A DNA stretch of 13,893 bases from NCBI GenBank assembly GCA_902494135.1, contig CABUSE010000025.1, positions 1 to 13,893 on the forward strand, in the 5' to 3' direction. This DNA is from an uncultured Collinsella sp. GTDB lineage: Bacteria; Actinomycetota; Coriobacteriia; Coriobacteriales; Coriobacteriaceae. Below the pieces are notes generated by a model, which saw only the letters and a program-made list of their open reading frames with translations, was not told the origin of the DNA and searched no databases. Shown in pieces: positions 5,865 through 13,253 of the stretch. Both the position numbers and the translations under genes were made by a program. Numbering within the stretch: position 1 is the first letter of the stretch; each line of letters begins with the position of its first letter.

Positions 5865-7049
5865 TTAACGATACTCGTCCGCCAACTGTTTCCAAGCGGG
5901 TAGCGAATTGATAATCGTTTCGTAACTCACGCAATAGCCCAGGCGGAACCAACCCGGCATACCAAAGCTGTCCGAGGGAACCGCAAGCAACTCATACTTC
6001 TTTGCACGCTCGCAAAACGCATTCGCATCGGGTTCCAGCGCCTTCACCCACAGGTAGAATGCACCATCCGGCTCAACATAGGTGTAGCCGTACTCCGCTA
6101 GTGCGTCGGTAAGCGCGGTGCGGTTGCGCGCATAGGCCTCGACATCGCTCGGCTCATCGATGCAATCGATGATTACGCGCTGGAAGAGTGCCGGTGCGCA
6201 TACAAAACCTAGCGTACGGGCAGCACCCGCAACAGCCGGCATCAGACGGGCAGCCTGCGGATTGGTGTTGGGAACCAAGATCCACCCCACGCGCTCGCCA
6301 GGTAGCGATAGCGACTTAGAATACGAGTAGCACACCACGGTGTTCTCGTAGATCGAGGGCACCCAAGGCACCTCGGCACCGTACACAATCTCGCGGTACG
6401 GCTCATCCGAGATGAGCATAATCGGATTCTCGGGATCGCGCTGAGCGTTGGCCTCGCGCAGAACATTGGCCAGTCGCGTCAGCGTGTCGCATGTATATAC
6501 GGCACCGGTCGGATTGTTGGGAGAGTCAATGATGACGGCCGCCGTCTTATCGCTGATCGCCTTGAGCACGTTGTCCACGCTCAGCTGGAACGTATCTTCA
6601 TCGGCGAGCGCCTCAACACACGTACAGCCGGCCTTCTCAATCCAAACGCGATACTCCGGAAAGTACGGGGCGATAACAATAACCTCGTCGCCCGGGTTCG
6701 TAACGGCGTTGAGCGTGCAGGTGAGCGAAGCCGCGGCACCCACCGTCATAAATACGTCTTTGCCCTCATAGCTCGTGCCAAAGCGGCGGTTGAGCGATTC
6801 GGCCACAGCGGCACGACATTGCGGCAGGCCCGGTGCGGGCGTGTAGCCGTGCAGCTGGTCGCTCGGCAGCTCCAGGGCCTTCTTAATCGACTCAGCCACA
6901 GCAGCGGGCGCCGGAACGCTCGGATTGCCCAGCGAAAAATCGAATACGTTTTCCGCACCGATCTGCGCCTTGCGCTCAAGGCCATAGCTAAAAATCTCAC
7001 GGATGATGGAGCTTTCCGCGCCGCGAGCATACATAGTTTCGTTGATCAT
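5865..7049 (-). CDS. PLP-dependent aminotransferase, class I/II (aspartate aminotransferase-like)
   Basis: A 394-residue fold-type I transaminase. Landmarks: SPNNPTGAVY (176-185) with N179, D215 and Y218 in SDEPYREIVY, and the PLP-binding lysine K245 in SYSKSLSLPGERVG. The substrate carboxylate-binding arginine is probably R369 in FRLGYC. The pattern is that of the broad aspartate/aromatic aminotransferase group (AAT-I); the amino donor is not predictable. The ATG at 7049 (MINETMYARG) has an AAAGGGG ribosome binding site a few bases upstream. The frame continues upstream another 33 codons through the palindromic element at 7109-7170, which I reject as coding. It lies downstream of ftsH but is separated from it by a strong terminator, so it should have its own promoter; TACAAT at 7074-7079 is a candidate. 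Confidence 0.93.
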   Translation of the reverse strand: MINETMYARGAESSIIREIFSYGLERKAQIGAENVFDFSLGNPSVPAPAAVAESIKKALELPSDQLHGYTPAPGLPQCRAAVAESLNRRFGTSYEGKDVFMTVGAAASLTCTLNAVTNPGDEVIVIAPYFPEYRVWIEKAGCTCVEALADEDTFQLSVDNVLKAISDKTAAVIIDSPNNPTGAVYTCDTLTRLANVLREANAQRDPENPIMLISDEPYREIVYGAEVPWVPSIYENTVVCYSYSKSLSLPGERVGWILVPNTNPQAARLMPAVAGAARTLGFVCAPALFQRVIIDCIDEPSDVEAYARNRTALTDALAEYGYTYVEPDGAFYLWVKALEPDANAFCERAKKYELLAVPSDSFGMPGWFRLGYCVSYETIINSLPAWKQLADEYR

Positions 7050-7073
7050 CTGTTCCCCTTTCGCATAGGCGCT

Positions 7074-7079
7074 ATTGTA
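7074..7079 (-). promoter_or_regulatory. Possible -10 box of the aminotransferase gene
   Basis: TACAAT on the minus strand, 25 nt upstream of the start codon. No good -35 sequence is found at 16-18 nt, so this is a weak call supported mainly by the terminator and repeat that isolate the gene from ftsH. Confidence 0.35.
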
Positions 7080-7108
7080 CGCTTTAGCCGAGCAAAGTGC
7101 CGCAGCAA

Positions 7109-7170
7109 TGTTGATTGGGGACAGACTTAAATGCGTGAAAACGCTCATTTAAGTCTGTCCCCAATCAACA
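7109..7170. repeat. 62-nt palindromic element (REP/RAYT-like)
   Basis: Two perfect 25-nt arms (7109-7133 and 7146-7170) flank a 12-nt loop. The arms contain GGGGACAGACTTAAATG and its complement. From memory, near-identical GGGGACAGACTTAA palindromes occur repeatedly in many bacterial genomes next to REP-associated Y1 transposases. The assignment is therefore mixed: the palindrome is seen, the family is recalled. It lies between the ftsH terminator and the aminotransferase promoter, in neither gene. Confidence 0.8.
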
Positions 7171-7193
7171 GACGGCCCCATATCGCTCAAAAG

Positions 7194-7223
7194 AAAAAAC
7201 CTCCGCAGGTTTCCCCGCGGAGG
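7194..7223 (-). terminator. Rho-independent terminator of the tilS-hpt-ftsH block
   Basis: The 7-bp stem CCTCCGC/GCGGAGG (7200-7206 and 7217-7223) has a 10-nt loop and is followed on the minus strand by six T residues (7194-7199). It lies 16 nt past the ftsH stop codon. Confidence 0.92.
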
Positions 7224-7238
7224 CTTTTGCCACAAAGA

Positions 7239-9368
7239 CTATTTGTCGGTGTCGGCACCGACGACGGCATGGTCATCGTCAGCATCATCGGATGCGGCTT
7301 CGGCATCCTCCTGCATGGCCGCCTGCGCAAAGGCCGCGGCATCAGCCGCCAGCTCCTCCTCGCTCATGCGAGGCACGCGCTTCTTGGTCGGCATGCCGGC
7401 CGCCTTGGCATTGCGCTCCTCCTTGGCCGCCAGGATATCGCCCTCGCGCTCAAGGTAGGCGTCCCACTCGTTATCGAGCAGGGCATTCACGGCATCGCCC
7501 TCGACAGTCTCGCGCTCAAGCAGCACCTTCGCCATCAGATCGAGCTGATCGCGACGGGCATCCAAGATCTCGACAGCACGACGATGGGCCTCGCGCATGA
7601 TGCGCTGAACCTCGATATCAATGCGGCGCGCCGTCTCCTCGGAGTAATCCTGGTGATCGGCGTAATCGCGACCAAGGAACACCTGATGTTGCGCCTCGCC
7701 AAACACTTGCGTGCCCAGCTCCTCGCTCATGCCCAGGCGCGTGACCATCTCGCGCGCCATCTTGGTTGCGCGCTCCAGATCGTTGCTCGCGCCCGACGTA
7801 ATATCATCGCACATGAGCTCCTCGGCAACGCGACCGCCCAAGAACACGGCAAGCTCGTCGAGCATCTCGTTCTTGGTCTTGAGGAAGTGGTCCTCCTGCG
7901 GAAGCTGCAGCGTGTAGCCCAGCGCCTGGCCGCGGCTGACGATCGAGATCTTGTGGACCGGATCGGAGTGCTCCAGGATGTGGCCCACCAGGGCGTGACC
8001 GCTCTCGTGGTAGGCAATCGTGGTGCGCTCGGCCTCGGTCATCACGCGACCCTTGCGCTGCGGTCCGGCAATCACGCGCTCCATCGATTCCTCGACCTCG
8101 TCCATCGAGATCACGGAACGATGACGGCGAGCGGCCAGCAGCGCAGACTCGTTGAGCAGGTTCGCTAAATCGGCACCAGTAAAGCCAACGGTCATCTGGG
8201 CGAGCTTCTCAAACTTAACGTCCTCGTCCATCGGCTTGTTCTCGGCATGCACGCGCAAAATCTGCTCGCGGCCTTTCACGTCCGGACGGTCGACCGTAAC
8301 CTGACGGTCAAAACGGCCGGGACGCAGCAGCGCCGGATCCAGAATGTCGGGGCGGTTGGTGGCGGCGATCAGGATGACCGACTCGCTCTCCTCAAAACCG
8401 TCCATCTCGACCAGCAGCTGGTTGAGCGTCTGCTCGCGCTCGTCGTGGCCGCCGCCCAAGCCGGCTCCGCGCTGACGTCCCACGGCATCGATCTCATCGA
8501 TGAAGATGATCGACGGGGCCTGGGACTTGGCCTCCTTAAAGAGGTCACGCACACGGCTGGCGCCGACACCTACGAACATCTCGACAAAGTCGGAACCCGA
8601 GATGCTAAAGAACGGCACGCCCGCCTCGCCGGCAACGGCCTTGGCCAGCAGCGTTTTACCGGTGCCCGGAGGGCCAACCAGCAACACGCCACGCGGGATC
8701 TTGGCGCCCAGCTTGCGATAGCGATCCGGATCGCTCAAAAAGTCACGGATCTCCTCGAGCTCCTCGACTGCCTCGTCCACGCCGGCAACGTCTTCAAACT
8801 TGACCTTGGGGCGTGTGGCCTCGTTGGTCTTGGCGTTGGTCTTGCCAAACTGCATGTTCCTGTTGTTGGCGCCCATCATCTGGCGCATAAAGTAGAACAT
8901 GATGGCGATAAGGGCGATCGTCGGAAGCACACTCATCGCCAAGTCGCCCCAAAAATCGGGATCGTTGGTGTTGACGATGTACTTGGTATCGGGGTGCTCC
9001 GCCATGAGCTCGGCAAGCGAATCGGAGCCGACATAGGTCGAGGAGAAGCTCTTGAGCTCGCTCGTATCGCCCTTGTCCTTCTTCGTCTTCCAGTAATGAC
9101 CCGTCACGCTTCCGTCTTGAACCGTATAGGTCAGATCTTCGACGCGATCCTGCTTGATGGCGCTCACCATCTCGCTCGTCGCGAGCTTAACGGTATTGCT
9201 GGAATTGGCAAAGCCGGAGCCCATGTTAAAGAAGGCGTAGCCCAGAAGCGCGCAAGCCAAAATAAAATACAGCCAGCCCGTACGCGTGGGCTTCTTGCCT
9301 CCGGGCATCCCCGGGATCTTAGGCTCCCGGGGAGTCTGGGAATTGTTATCGTTATGGTCGTCGGGCAT
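7239..9368 (-). CDS. ftsH: ATP-dependent zinc metalloprotease FtsH
   Basis: A 709-residue membrane-anchored AAA+ protease that degrades misfolded membrane proteins and selected regulators. A cytoplasmic N-tail is followed by TM1 (about 31-48), an extracytoplasmic domain (about 55-140) and TM2 (about 144-162). The AAA module has Walker A GPPGTGKT (232-239), the pore motif F-V-G (265-267), Walker B IIFIDEID (287-294) and the second region of homology ending RPGRFDR (349-355). The zinc site is HESGH (454-458) with the probable third ligand D530. The C-terminus (about 660-709) is an acidic Ala/Asp/Glu-rich tail, longer than in E. coli FtsH (644 residues) and common in Actinobacteria. The ATG at 9368 lies one base after the hpt stop codon; GGAGG about 12 nt upstream is rather far, so coupling to hpt translation is likely. 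Confidence 0.98.
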   Translation of the reverse strand: MPDDHNDNNSQTPREPKIPGMPGGKKPTRTGWLYFILACALLGYAFFNMGSGFANSSNTVKLATSEMVSAIKQDRVEDLTYTVQDGSVTGHYWKTKKDKGDTSELKSFSSTYVGSDSLAELMAEHPDTKYIVNTNDPDFWGDLAMSVLPTIALIAIMFYFMRQMMGANNRNMQFGKTNAKTNEATRPKVKFEDVAGVDEAVEELEEIRDFLSDPDRYRKLGAKIPRGVLLVGPPGTGKTLLAKAVAGEAGVPFFSISGSDFVEMFVGVGASRVRDLFKEAKSQAPSIIFIDEIDAVGRQRGAGLGGGHDEREQTLNQLLVEMDGFEESESVILIAATNRPDILDPALLRPGRFDRQVTVDRPDVKGREQILRVHAENKPMDEDVKFEKLAQMTVGFTGADLANLLNESALLAARRHRSVISMDEVEESMERVIAGPQRKGRVMTEAERTTIAYHESGHALVGHILEHSDPVHKISIVSRGQALGYTLQLPQEDHFLKTKNEMLDELAVFLGGRVAEELMCDDITSGASNDLERATKMAREMVTRLGMSEELGTQVFGEAQHQVFLGRDYADHQDYSEETARRIDIEVQRIMREAHRRAVEILDARRDQLDLMAKVLLERETVEGDAVNALLDNEWDAYLEREGDILAAKEERNAKAAGMPTKKRVPRMSEEELAADAAAFAQAAMQEDAEAASDDADDDHAVVGADTDK

Positions 9369-9369
9369 C

Positions 9370-9918
9370 TTACGAATAAACCTCCGGTTTCAAAATGCCC
9401 AGATACGGAAGGTTACGATAGCGCTCGGCATAGTCGAGGCCGTAGCCCACCACAAAGGCATCGGGGCAATGGGTTCCAACATACTTGGGCGTGATGGCCG
9501 AGACGCGGTCCTCAACGTCCTTCCACAGGAAGGCGGCGACCTCCAGAGAAGCGGGCTTGCGGCTCTCGAGGTTCTTCATCAGATACTTGAGCGTCAGGCC
9601 CGAGTCCAGAATGTCCTCGACGATCAGCACGTCGCGACCGCGGATGTCGATATCCAGGTCCTTAATGATACGCACGATACCCGAGGACTTCACACCGTCG
9701 CCATAGCTCGAAACAGCCATGAAATCGATGTTGGTCGGCAGCTCGATCTTGCGCATCAGGTCGCCCATAAAGACCACGGCGCCGCGTAGGACCGCGATCA
9801 GCACCAGATCCTTACCCGCGTAGTCGCGCGTAATCTCCTCGCCCAGGCGAGAGACGATACCGTCGATATCCTCCTGCGTAAACAGAACCTTCTCGATATC
9901 CGGATGTTGAGAAGCCAT
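9370..9918 (-). CDS. hpt: Hypoxanthine phosphoribosyltransferase
   Basis: A 182-residue purine salvage enzyme that makes IMP (and possibly GMP) from the free base and PRPP. The PRPP-binding loop VEDILDSGLT lies at 100-109, with the acidic pair E101-D102. LRGAVVFMGDL (44-54) is the conserved flexible-loop region, and FVVGYGLDYAERYRNLPY (155-172) is the C-terminal signature of bacterial HPRT. The length is normal. The ATG at 9918 has AAAGGG (9924-9929) 5 nt upstream. It sits between tilS and ftsH, an order conserved in many Gram-positive bacteria. The 147-nt gap from tilS contains a promoter candidate, so hpt-ftsH may be transcribed both from it and by read-through from tilS. Confidence 0.97.
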   Translation of the reverse strand: MASQHPDIEKVLFTQEDIDGIVSRLGEEITRDYAGKDLVLIAVLRGAVVFMGDLMRKIELPTNIDFMAVSSYGDGVKSSGIVRIIKDLDIDIRGRDVLIVEDILDSGLTLKYLMKNLESRKPASLEVAAFLWKDVEDRVSAITPKYVGTHCPDAFVVGYGLDYAERYRNLPYLGILKPEVYS

Positions 9919-9974
9919 GACAACCCTTTCTTGTGCTTATCGCCCACACACCGCCGTATGGACGCGAACTTCAC

Positions 9975-10004
9975 ATTCTAGCAGCGCACGGGGAATATTT
10001 TCCA
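9975..10004 (-). promoter_or_regulatory. Possible promoter of hpt-ftsH
   Basis: TGGAAA (9999-10004) and TAGAAT (9975-9980, 5 of 6) are 18 nt apart on the minus strand. They would give a leader of about 50 nt before hpt. The arrangement is plausible but unproven. Confidence 0.45.
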
Positions 10005-10065
10005 GCCCGTACGCCATCAGCGCGGGAATACCGTCAACGTCGCACAGAATAGCTGGCGTGGGACG

Positions 10066-11604
10066 CTATTCCGCATCGACCACACGAAGCAGATATGCCA
10101 CGCGCGTTGCGGCCGTGCACTTAAAACGCTCGTCCGCGCGAACTCCGGCGACCCACACCACGGCACCCCCCGGGGCCGTCCTCACCATGGGCACGCCGGC
10201 GCGCTCGGAAACGGGAATGCGAGCCTCACCTAGCAAGTCGGATACTTTCTTGCTTCGGCCACTCATCCCTAACGGGCACATCACGTCTCCCGGTGCGGGA
10301 CCGTCCACCCACAGGCGCGCCAATCGCGCCTCGGCAGGGATCTCGCCACGCGAGCCCGCCAGGATCCGCTCACTATCGCTGTCGGCAAAACCCAGGGCAG
10401 CCGCGTCTACCAAAGCTGTCGCTTCCCCGGCAGCCGCGAGCTCACGGGCGCGGCGCACGATGTCGCATCCCGGCTCAACGACCATCGACTCTGCGACCAG
10501 CATACGTCCCCCGCCCAACGGCAAACGACCGGGCACGGTAACCCAGTCCGCGACCAGGCCCTCGCGAGCCACCGGCGCCTTAAACGCCAGCATGCCAAAC
10601 TCAATGCGTGCGTCAATCCCCGCCGGAAGCGTGACCGAGCCGGCACCCTCGGCAACGCAGGAAAGGACTCGCTCCACATGTCGCATCTCGGGACGAGCAT
10701 CCGGATCGATGCGTTTGATCGCCAGTCGCACGATGCGCCGCGCGATTACCACCTCGGCCGCAGCAAGGCGCCTGGCATCGAGCACCAGCGCGCCCGCTGC
10801 CTCTTTGCGCAAACAGCTTCGAAACGCCCGTGCCGACAGCTGGGATAGAAACGCATCTTCATCACCCAAGATCTCACAGGCGGCGCCAATCGTCTTGCAC
10901 ACGCTCGCATTACGCTGTGCCACCACCGGCATTACCCGATGGCGCACGTAGTTTCGCAGATACGAGATATCCTCATTGCTCTCGTCTTCACGCCACGGCT
11001 GACCATGTACCTGTAGATAGCCCACGAGCTCGCCATGAGTTAGGTCGAGCAAGGGACGCACCACGATATTCCTCCGACGAGGAATGCTCGATAGGCCAGC
11101 GGGCCCCGAACCCTTAATCGCGTTCATCAAAAACGTTTCCGCGCGATCCGAAGACGTGTGCGCGGTGCAGATACGAGCCGCCGTTCGCGGTGCCCCCGTC
11201 TGGGCGCAGAGTTCGCGAACATACCTCCGCGCCGCGGCATAGCGCACCTCGCGGGCCGCGGCCTCAATATTGCCCGACTCCCCATCAAAATAAGCGTGCT
11301 CCACACACAGCGGTAAACCATATTTCGCGCAGAGCTCACGCACAAAGGTCTCGTCGCCATCGGACGCCCTGCCGCGCAGATGATGGTTTACATGCAGCAC
11401 ATGCAGGCGCTCGCGAGCAATGGGGGCAACACCGCGTCCGTCTTGGATATCCAGCTTTGATGTGCACGCCATAAGAAGCAGTGCCGTCGAGTCCGCGCCG
11501 CCTGATACCATGAGCACGACAGGAGCAGCCTGCTGCCTCGTCCGGGTCTCATCGACTGCCCCAGGCACGGCATGGTGTCCATAATGCTGAGATACCGTAG
11601 GCAT
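10066..11604 (-). CDS. tilS: tRNA(Ile)-lysidine synthase TilS
   Basis: A 512-residue N-type ATP pyrophosphatase that converts C34 of the CAU-anticodon tRNA-Ile to lysidine, so that it reads AUA and is charged with isoleucine. The PP-loop SGGADS is at 34-39, HVNHHLRG at 71-78, RPLLDLTHGELVGYL at 183-197 and the tRNA-contacting RNYVRHRVMP at 218-227. The C-terminal TilS domain shows CPLGMSGRSKKVSDLL (443-458) and VWVAGVRADERF (483-494). It is somewhat longer than the usual 430-470 residues, from a longer N-tail and linker. The ATG at 11604 has GAGGAGG 6 nt upstream. It is the first gene of the block and is divergent from the MBL hydrolase. The stop is TAG, inside a 7-bp inverted repeat, and the frame continues open for 42 more codons. 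Confidence 0.96.
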   Translation of the reverse strand: MPTVSQHYGHHAVPGAVDETRTRQQAAPVVLMVSGGADSTALLLMACTSKLDIQDGRGVAPIARERLHVLHVNHHLRGRASDGDETFVRELCAKYGLPLCVEHAYFDGESGNIEAAAREVRYAAARRYVRELCAQTGAPRTAARICTAHTSSDRAETFLMNAIKGSGPAGLSSIPRRRNIVVRPLLDLTHGELVGYLQVHGQPWREDESNEDISYLRNYVRHRVMPVVAQRNASVCKTIGAACEILGDEDAFLSQLSARAFRSCLRKEAAGALVLDARRLAAAEVVIARRIVRLAIKRIDPDARPEMRHVERVLSCVAEGAGSVTLPAGIDARIEFGMLAFKAPVAREGLVADWVTVPGRLPLGGGRMLVAESMVVEPGCDIVRRARELAAAGEATALVDAAALGFADSDSERILAGSRGEIPAEARLARLWVDGPAPGDVMCPLGMSGRSKKVSDLLGEARIPVSERAGVPMVRTAPGGAVVWVAGVRADERFKCTAATRVAYLLRVVDAE

Positions 11605-11632
11605 TTGCTTCCTCCTCTATTGGTCCGCACCC

Positions 11633-11638
11633 ATTGTA
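11633..11638 (-). promoter_or_regulatory. Possible -10 box of tilS
   Basis: TACAAT on the minus strand within the 48-nt gap between the divergent tilS and MBL hydrolase genes. It would start a transcript near 11626, about 20 nt before tilS. No convincing -35 is present. Confidence 0.35.
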
Positions 11639-11652
11639 TCCTTTGGAATCTT

Positions 11653-12462
11653 ATGTCTCGTCTGCACCTTCATATCCTCGGCAGTGGCTCTAAAGGCAAC
11701 TGCGCACTCATCGAGGGCCCGCAGGGGCTCATTATGGTCGATGACGGACTGTCTCGCCGCGAGACATTAAAGCGCATAGCAGAACTGGGGCTCTCGACAG
11801 ACAAGGTCTCGGCTCTTCTCATTACTCATGAGCATAGCGATCACATCAAGGGCCTCGATGTCTGGTGCAAGCACTGGCACGGCCCCCTCTTTGCCAGCAG
11901 GGGCACTCTTTCGAACAAAGAAAATCTTTCGCATCTGCCTGTCGAGGAATTCGATCCCGGCGACGCCCTATCCATTGCCGGCATCCACGTGCAAACCTAC
12001 TCAACATCACACGATGTCATCAATCCAGTCGGTTATCGATTCGACGCCCTCGATGATTCCATCGGCTTTGCCACCGACACCGGAGAGCTATCGGGCCAAG
12101 CCATGAACACCCTCAAAGATTGTCGAGTCCTCGCGCTCGAAAGCAACCACGATGTGACCATGCTGCGCGAGGGAGAATATCCCCGCTTTCTTCAGGAGCG
12201 CATCCTGTCTGCAAGGGGACACCTCTCCAATAGCCAAGCCGCCGAAGCCGCGCGCGAACTTGTTACCGATCGCACCGAACAGCTCATCGCCATGCACATC
12301 AGCCAGGACAATAATCGTCCAAGCCTTACCGTCAAAAGCTATGCCAAAGCTCTGGCCGCAACCCTGGATGACGAGGTCGGCAGCTCCGCAACCCTTCTCC
12401 AAGAATCGCGAAAACTCTCGATACGCCCTGCGAGTCAGTATCAACCGGCAACCATTCAATAG
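11653..12462 (+). CDS. MBL-fold metallo-hydrolase (YycJ/WalJ-like)
   Basis: A 269-residue soluble metallo-beta-lactamase-fold hydrolase. The dinuclear metal site is built from H59, H61, D63 and H64 in THEHSDH, H120 in YSTSHD, D142 in ATDTG and probably H190 (GHLSN) or H215. The N-terminal HILGSGSKGNC (7-17) and LESNHD (162-167) are typical of the YycJ/WalJ group, which includes proteins linked to cell-wall control or DNA nuclease activity; its job here is unknown. The ATG at 11653 is chosen because homology begins at once. The frame is open upstream into the tilS start, but that part has no ribosome binding site. The Shine-Dalgarno of the chosen start is weak (TTTGGA), so a near-leaderless transcript is possible. 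It is divergent from tilS with only 48 nt between the start codons. Confidence 0.9.
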   Translation: MSRLHLHILGSGSKGNCALIEGPQGLIMVDDGLSRRETLKRIAELGLSTDKVSALLITHEHSDHIKGLDVWCKHWHGPLFASRGTLSNKENLSHLPVEEFDPGDALSIAGIHVQTYSTSHDVINPVGYRFDALDDSIGFATDTGELSGQAMNTLKDCRVLALESNHDVTMLREGEYPRFLQERILSARGHLSNSQAAEAARELVTDRTEQLIAMHISQDNNRPSLTVKSYAKALAATLDDEVGSSATLLQESRKLSIRPASQYQPATIQ

Positions 12463-12470
12463 ACTGTCCC

Positions 12471-12518
12471 AGACAGCAAAAGGGGCCGAGAATCACTTCC
12501 CAGCCCCTTTTGCTGTCT
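12471..12518. terminator. Long terminator hairpin shared by convergent genes
   Basis: A perfect 16-bp stem (12471-12486 and 12503-12518) with a 16-nt loop. It includes AAAAGGGGC/GCCCCTTTT and is followed on the plus strand by TTTTAAT overlap. It ends the MBL hydrolase transcript and, through the T-rich part of the stem, could also serve the convergent heat-shock gene. Confidence 0.85.
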
Positions 12519-12544
12519 TTTAATAGCGCAGAACACCAACGAAG

Positions 12545-12976
12545 TTAGTCGATGGAGATCTTCGTAACGTTCTTCTTCTCGACGATCTTGGGAACCGTAA
12601 CAGTCAGGATGCCGTCAGCGTACTTAGCCGAGAGGCCCTCGCTCGAAGCGTCCTTTAGATACACGCCACGCGTCGCGCTGTACGAGCTGAACTCCTTCTG
12701 CAGGAAGTTCTTGCCCTCGTTCTCCTCGTCTTCCTCGACATTCACGCTAATGGACAGACGGCCCTCATTGAGCTCGACATCGATATCGTCCTTGGCGACG
12801 CCGGTCAGATAGGCCTTGACCTCATAGCCGTCGCCCTTATCCTCAACGTCAACGGGAAACGCCTTGGAAGCAATCGAGTTGTTTGCAAGGTCGGTCATAT
12901 CATCAAACAGATCAAACAGCGAGCTAGCAGAGGGACGAACGCCAAAAACCGAACGATAAGGAACCATGCTTGCCAT
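12545..12976 (-). CDS. Small heat-shock protein, Hsp20/alpha-crystallin family
   Basis: A 143-residue ATP-independent holdase chaperone. The short N-terminal arm (PSASSLFDLFDDM) is followed by the alpha-crystallin domain from about residue 44 to 136 (FPVDVEDKGDGYEV through the G-I-L-T-V-T-V-P-K segment). It includes the family pattern of a Gly-x-Leu near the end (YADGILTV). The C-terminal ISID offers the IxI anchor used for oligomer assembly. The ATG at 12976 has AAGGAG (12985-12990) 8 nt upstream. A longer frame from 13009 and an internal ATG at 12967 are less likely. The AT-rich upstream region carries inverted repeats at 13004-13022 and 13043-13071, which suggest repressor control in keeping with heat-shock regulation. 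No regulator gene lies nearby. Confidence 0.95.
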   Translation of the reverse strand: MASMVPYRSVFGVRPSASSLFDLFDDMTDLANNSIASKAFPVDVEDKGDGYEVKAYLTGVAKDDIDVELNEGRLSISVNVEEDEENEGKNFLQKEFSSYSATRGVYLKDASSEGLSAKYADGILTVTVPKIVEKKNVTKISID

Positions 12977-13003
12977 GTTTACCACTCCTTTTAAGGACTG
13001 CCG

Positions 13004-13022
13004 AGTCATCTTCTAGGTGACT
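13004..13022. promoter_or_regulatory. Inverted repeat upstream of hsp20, RheA-like operator candidate
   Basis: AGTCATC-N5-GGTGACT, with AGTCA/TGACT exactly symmetric, lies 28 nt before the hsp20 start codon. It resembles the TGTCATC-N5-GATGACA operator described for the RheA repressor of the Streptomyces hsp18 gene (6 of 7 and 5 of 7 matches). The resemblance is from memory, and the regulator is not in the window. Confidence 0.45.
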
Positions 13023-13042
13023 GGGACTTCTTTTGACGCTCT

Positions 13043-13071
13043 TATATATGCCCACCCAGTGCTCATATATA
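13043..13071. promoter_or_regulatory. AT-rich inverted repeat in the hsp20 promoter region
   Basis: TATATATG (13043-13050) and CATATATA (13064-13071) are perfect 8-nt arms around 13 nt. They may overlap the hsp20 -10 element, which I could not place exactly. This could be a second operator or simply an AT-rich promoter. Confidence 0.4.
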
Positions 13072-13154
13072 CATCGACTATAAAGTTTTTTGAGTCCAGT
13101 ACTATAAGCATATCTAAGTGTGCGTGACTCAGGTTTTAGTTAGGTTAAGGTTCT

Positions 13155-13184
13155 TTGAACCAGAGCTTAAATAACGAGTATATT
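13155..13184 (+). promoter_or_regulatory. Promoter of the tail-anchored protein gene
   Basis: TTGAAC (13155-13160) and TATATT (13179-13184, 5 of 6) with an 18-nt spacer. The predicted start near 13191 leaves a leader of about 60 nt, which contains a 10-codon open frame (13213-13245). Confidence 0.6.
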
Positions 13185-13212
13185 CGCAGCTACAAATAAC
13201 AAGGGGCTTACA

Positions 13213-13245
13213 ATGAGCGCGTACACGTTGTTGGTAACGAACTAA
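13213..13245 (+). CDS. Possible 10-residue leader peptide
   Basis: ATG at 13213 with AAGGGG 6 nt upstream (13201-13206) encodes MSAYTLLVTN and stops at TAA (13243-13245). That stop codon overlaps the AAAGGG ribosome binding site of the next gene, whose ATG is at 13254. The geometry would allow translation coupling or attenuation. It is too short to confirm by coding statistics and may be chance. Confidence 0.3.
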   Translation: MSAYTLLVTN

Positions 13246-13253
13246 AGGGCATC

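Noticed and set aside
5677..5952. A 91-codon minus-strand open frame between the aminotransferase and PHP genes
   Set aside because: Its first 30 codons lie inside the aminotransferase in another frame, it overlaps the PHP start, and it has no ribosome binding site or recognisable motif.
7050..7148. 33-codon N-terminal extension of the aminotransferase
   Set aside because: It crosses the palindromic element at 7109-7133 and adds no family sequence. ATG 7049 has a good Shine-Dalgarno.
7131..8168. Long plus-strand open frames opposite ftsH (also 8247-9494)
   Set aside because: They are antisense shadows of the clearly coding ftsH; long opposite frames are expected at this GC content.
13089..13133. 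HspR (HAIR)-type operator from TTTGAGT (13089-13095) and ACTCAGG (13127-13133)
   Set aside because: Each half-site matches 6 of 7 bases, but the spacing is 31 nt instead of 7, so a standard HAIR site is not present.
12976..13200. CIRCE element (HrcA operator) upstream of hsp20
   Set aside because: No TTAGCACTC-N9-GAGTGCTAA-like sequence was found on either strand.
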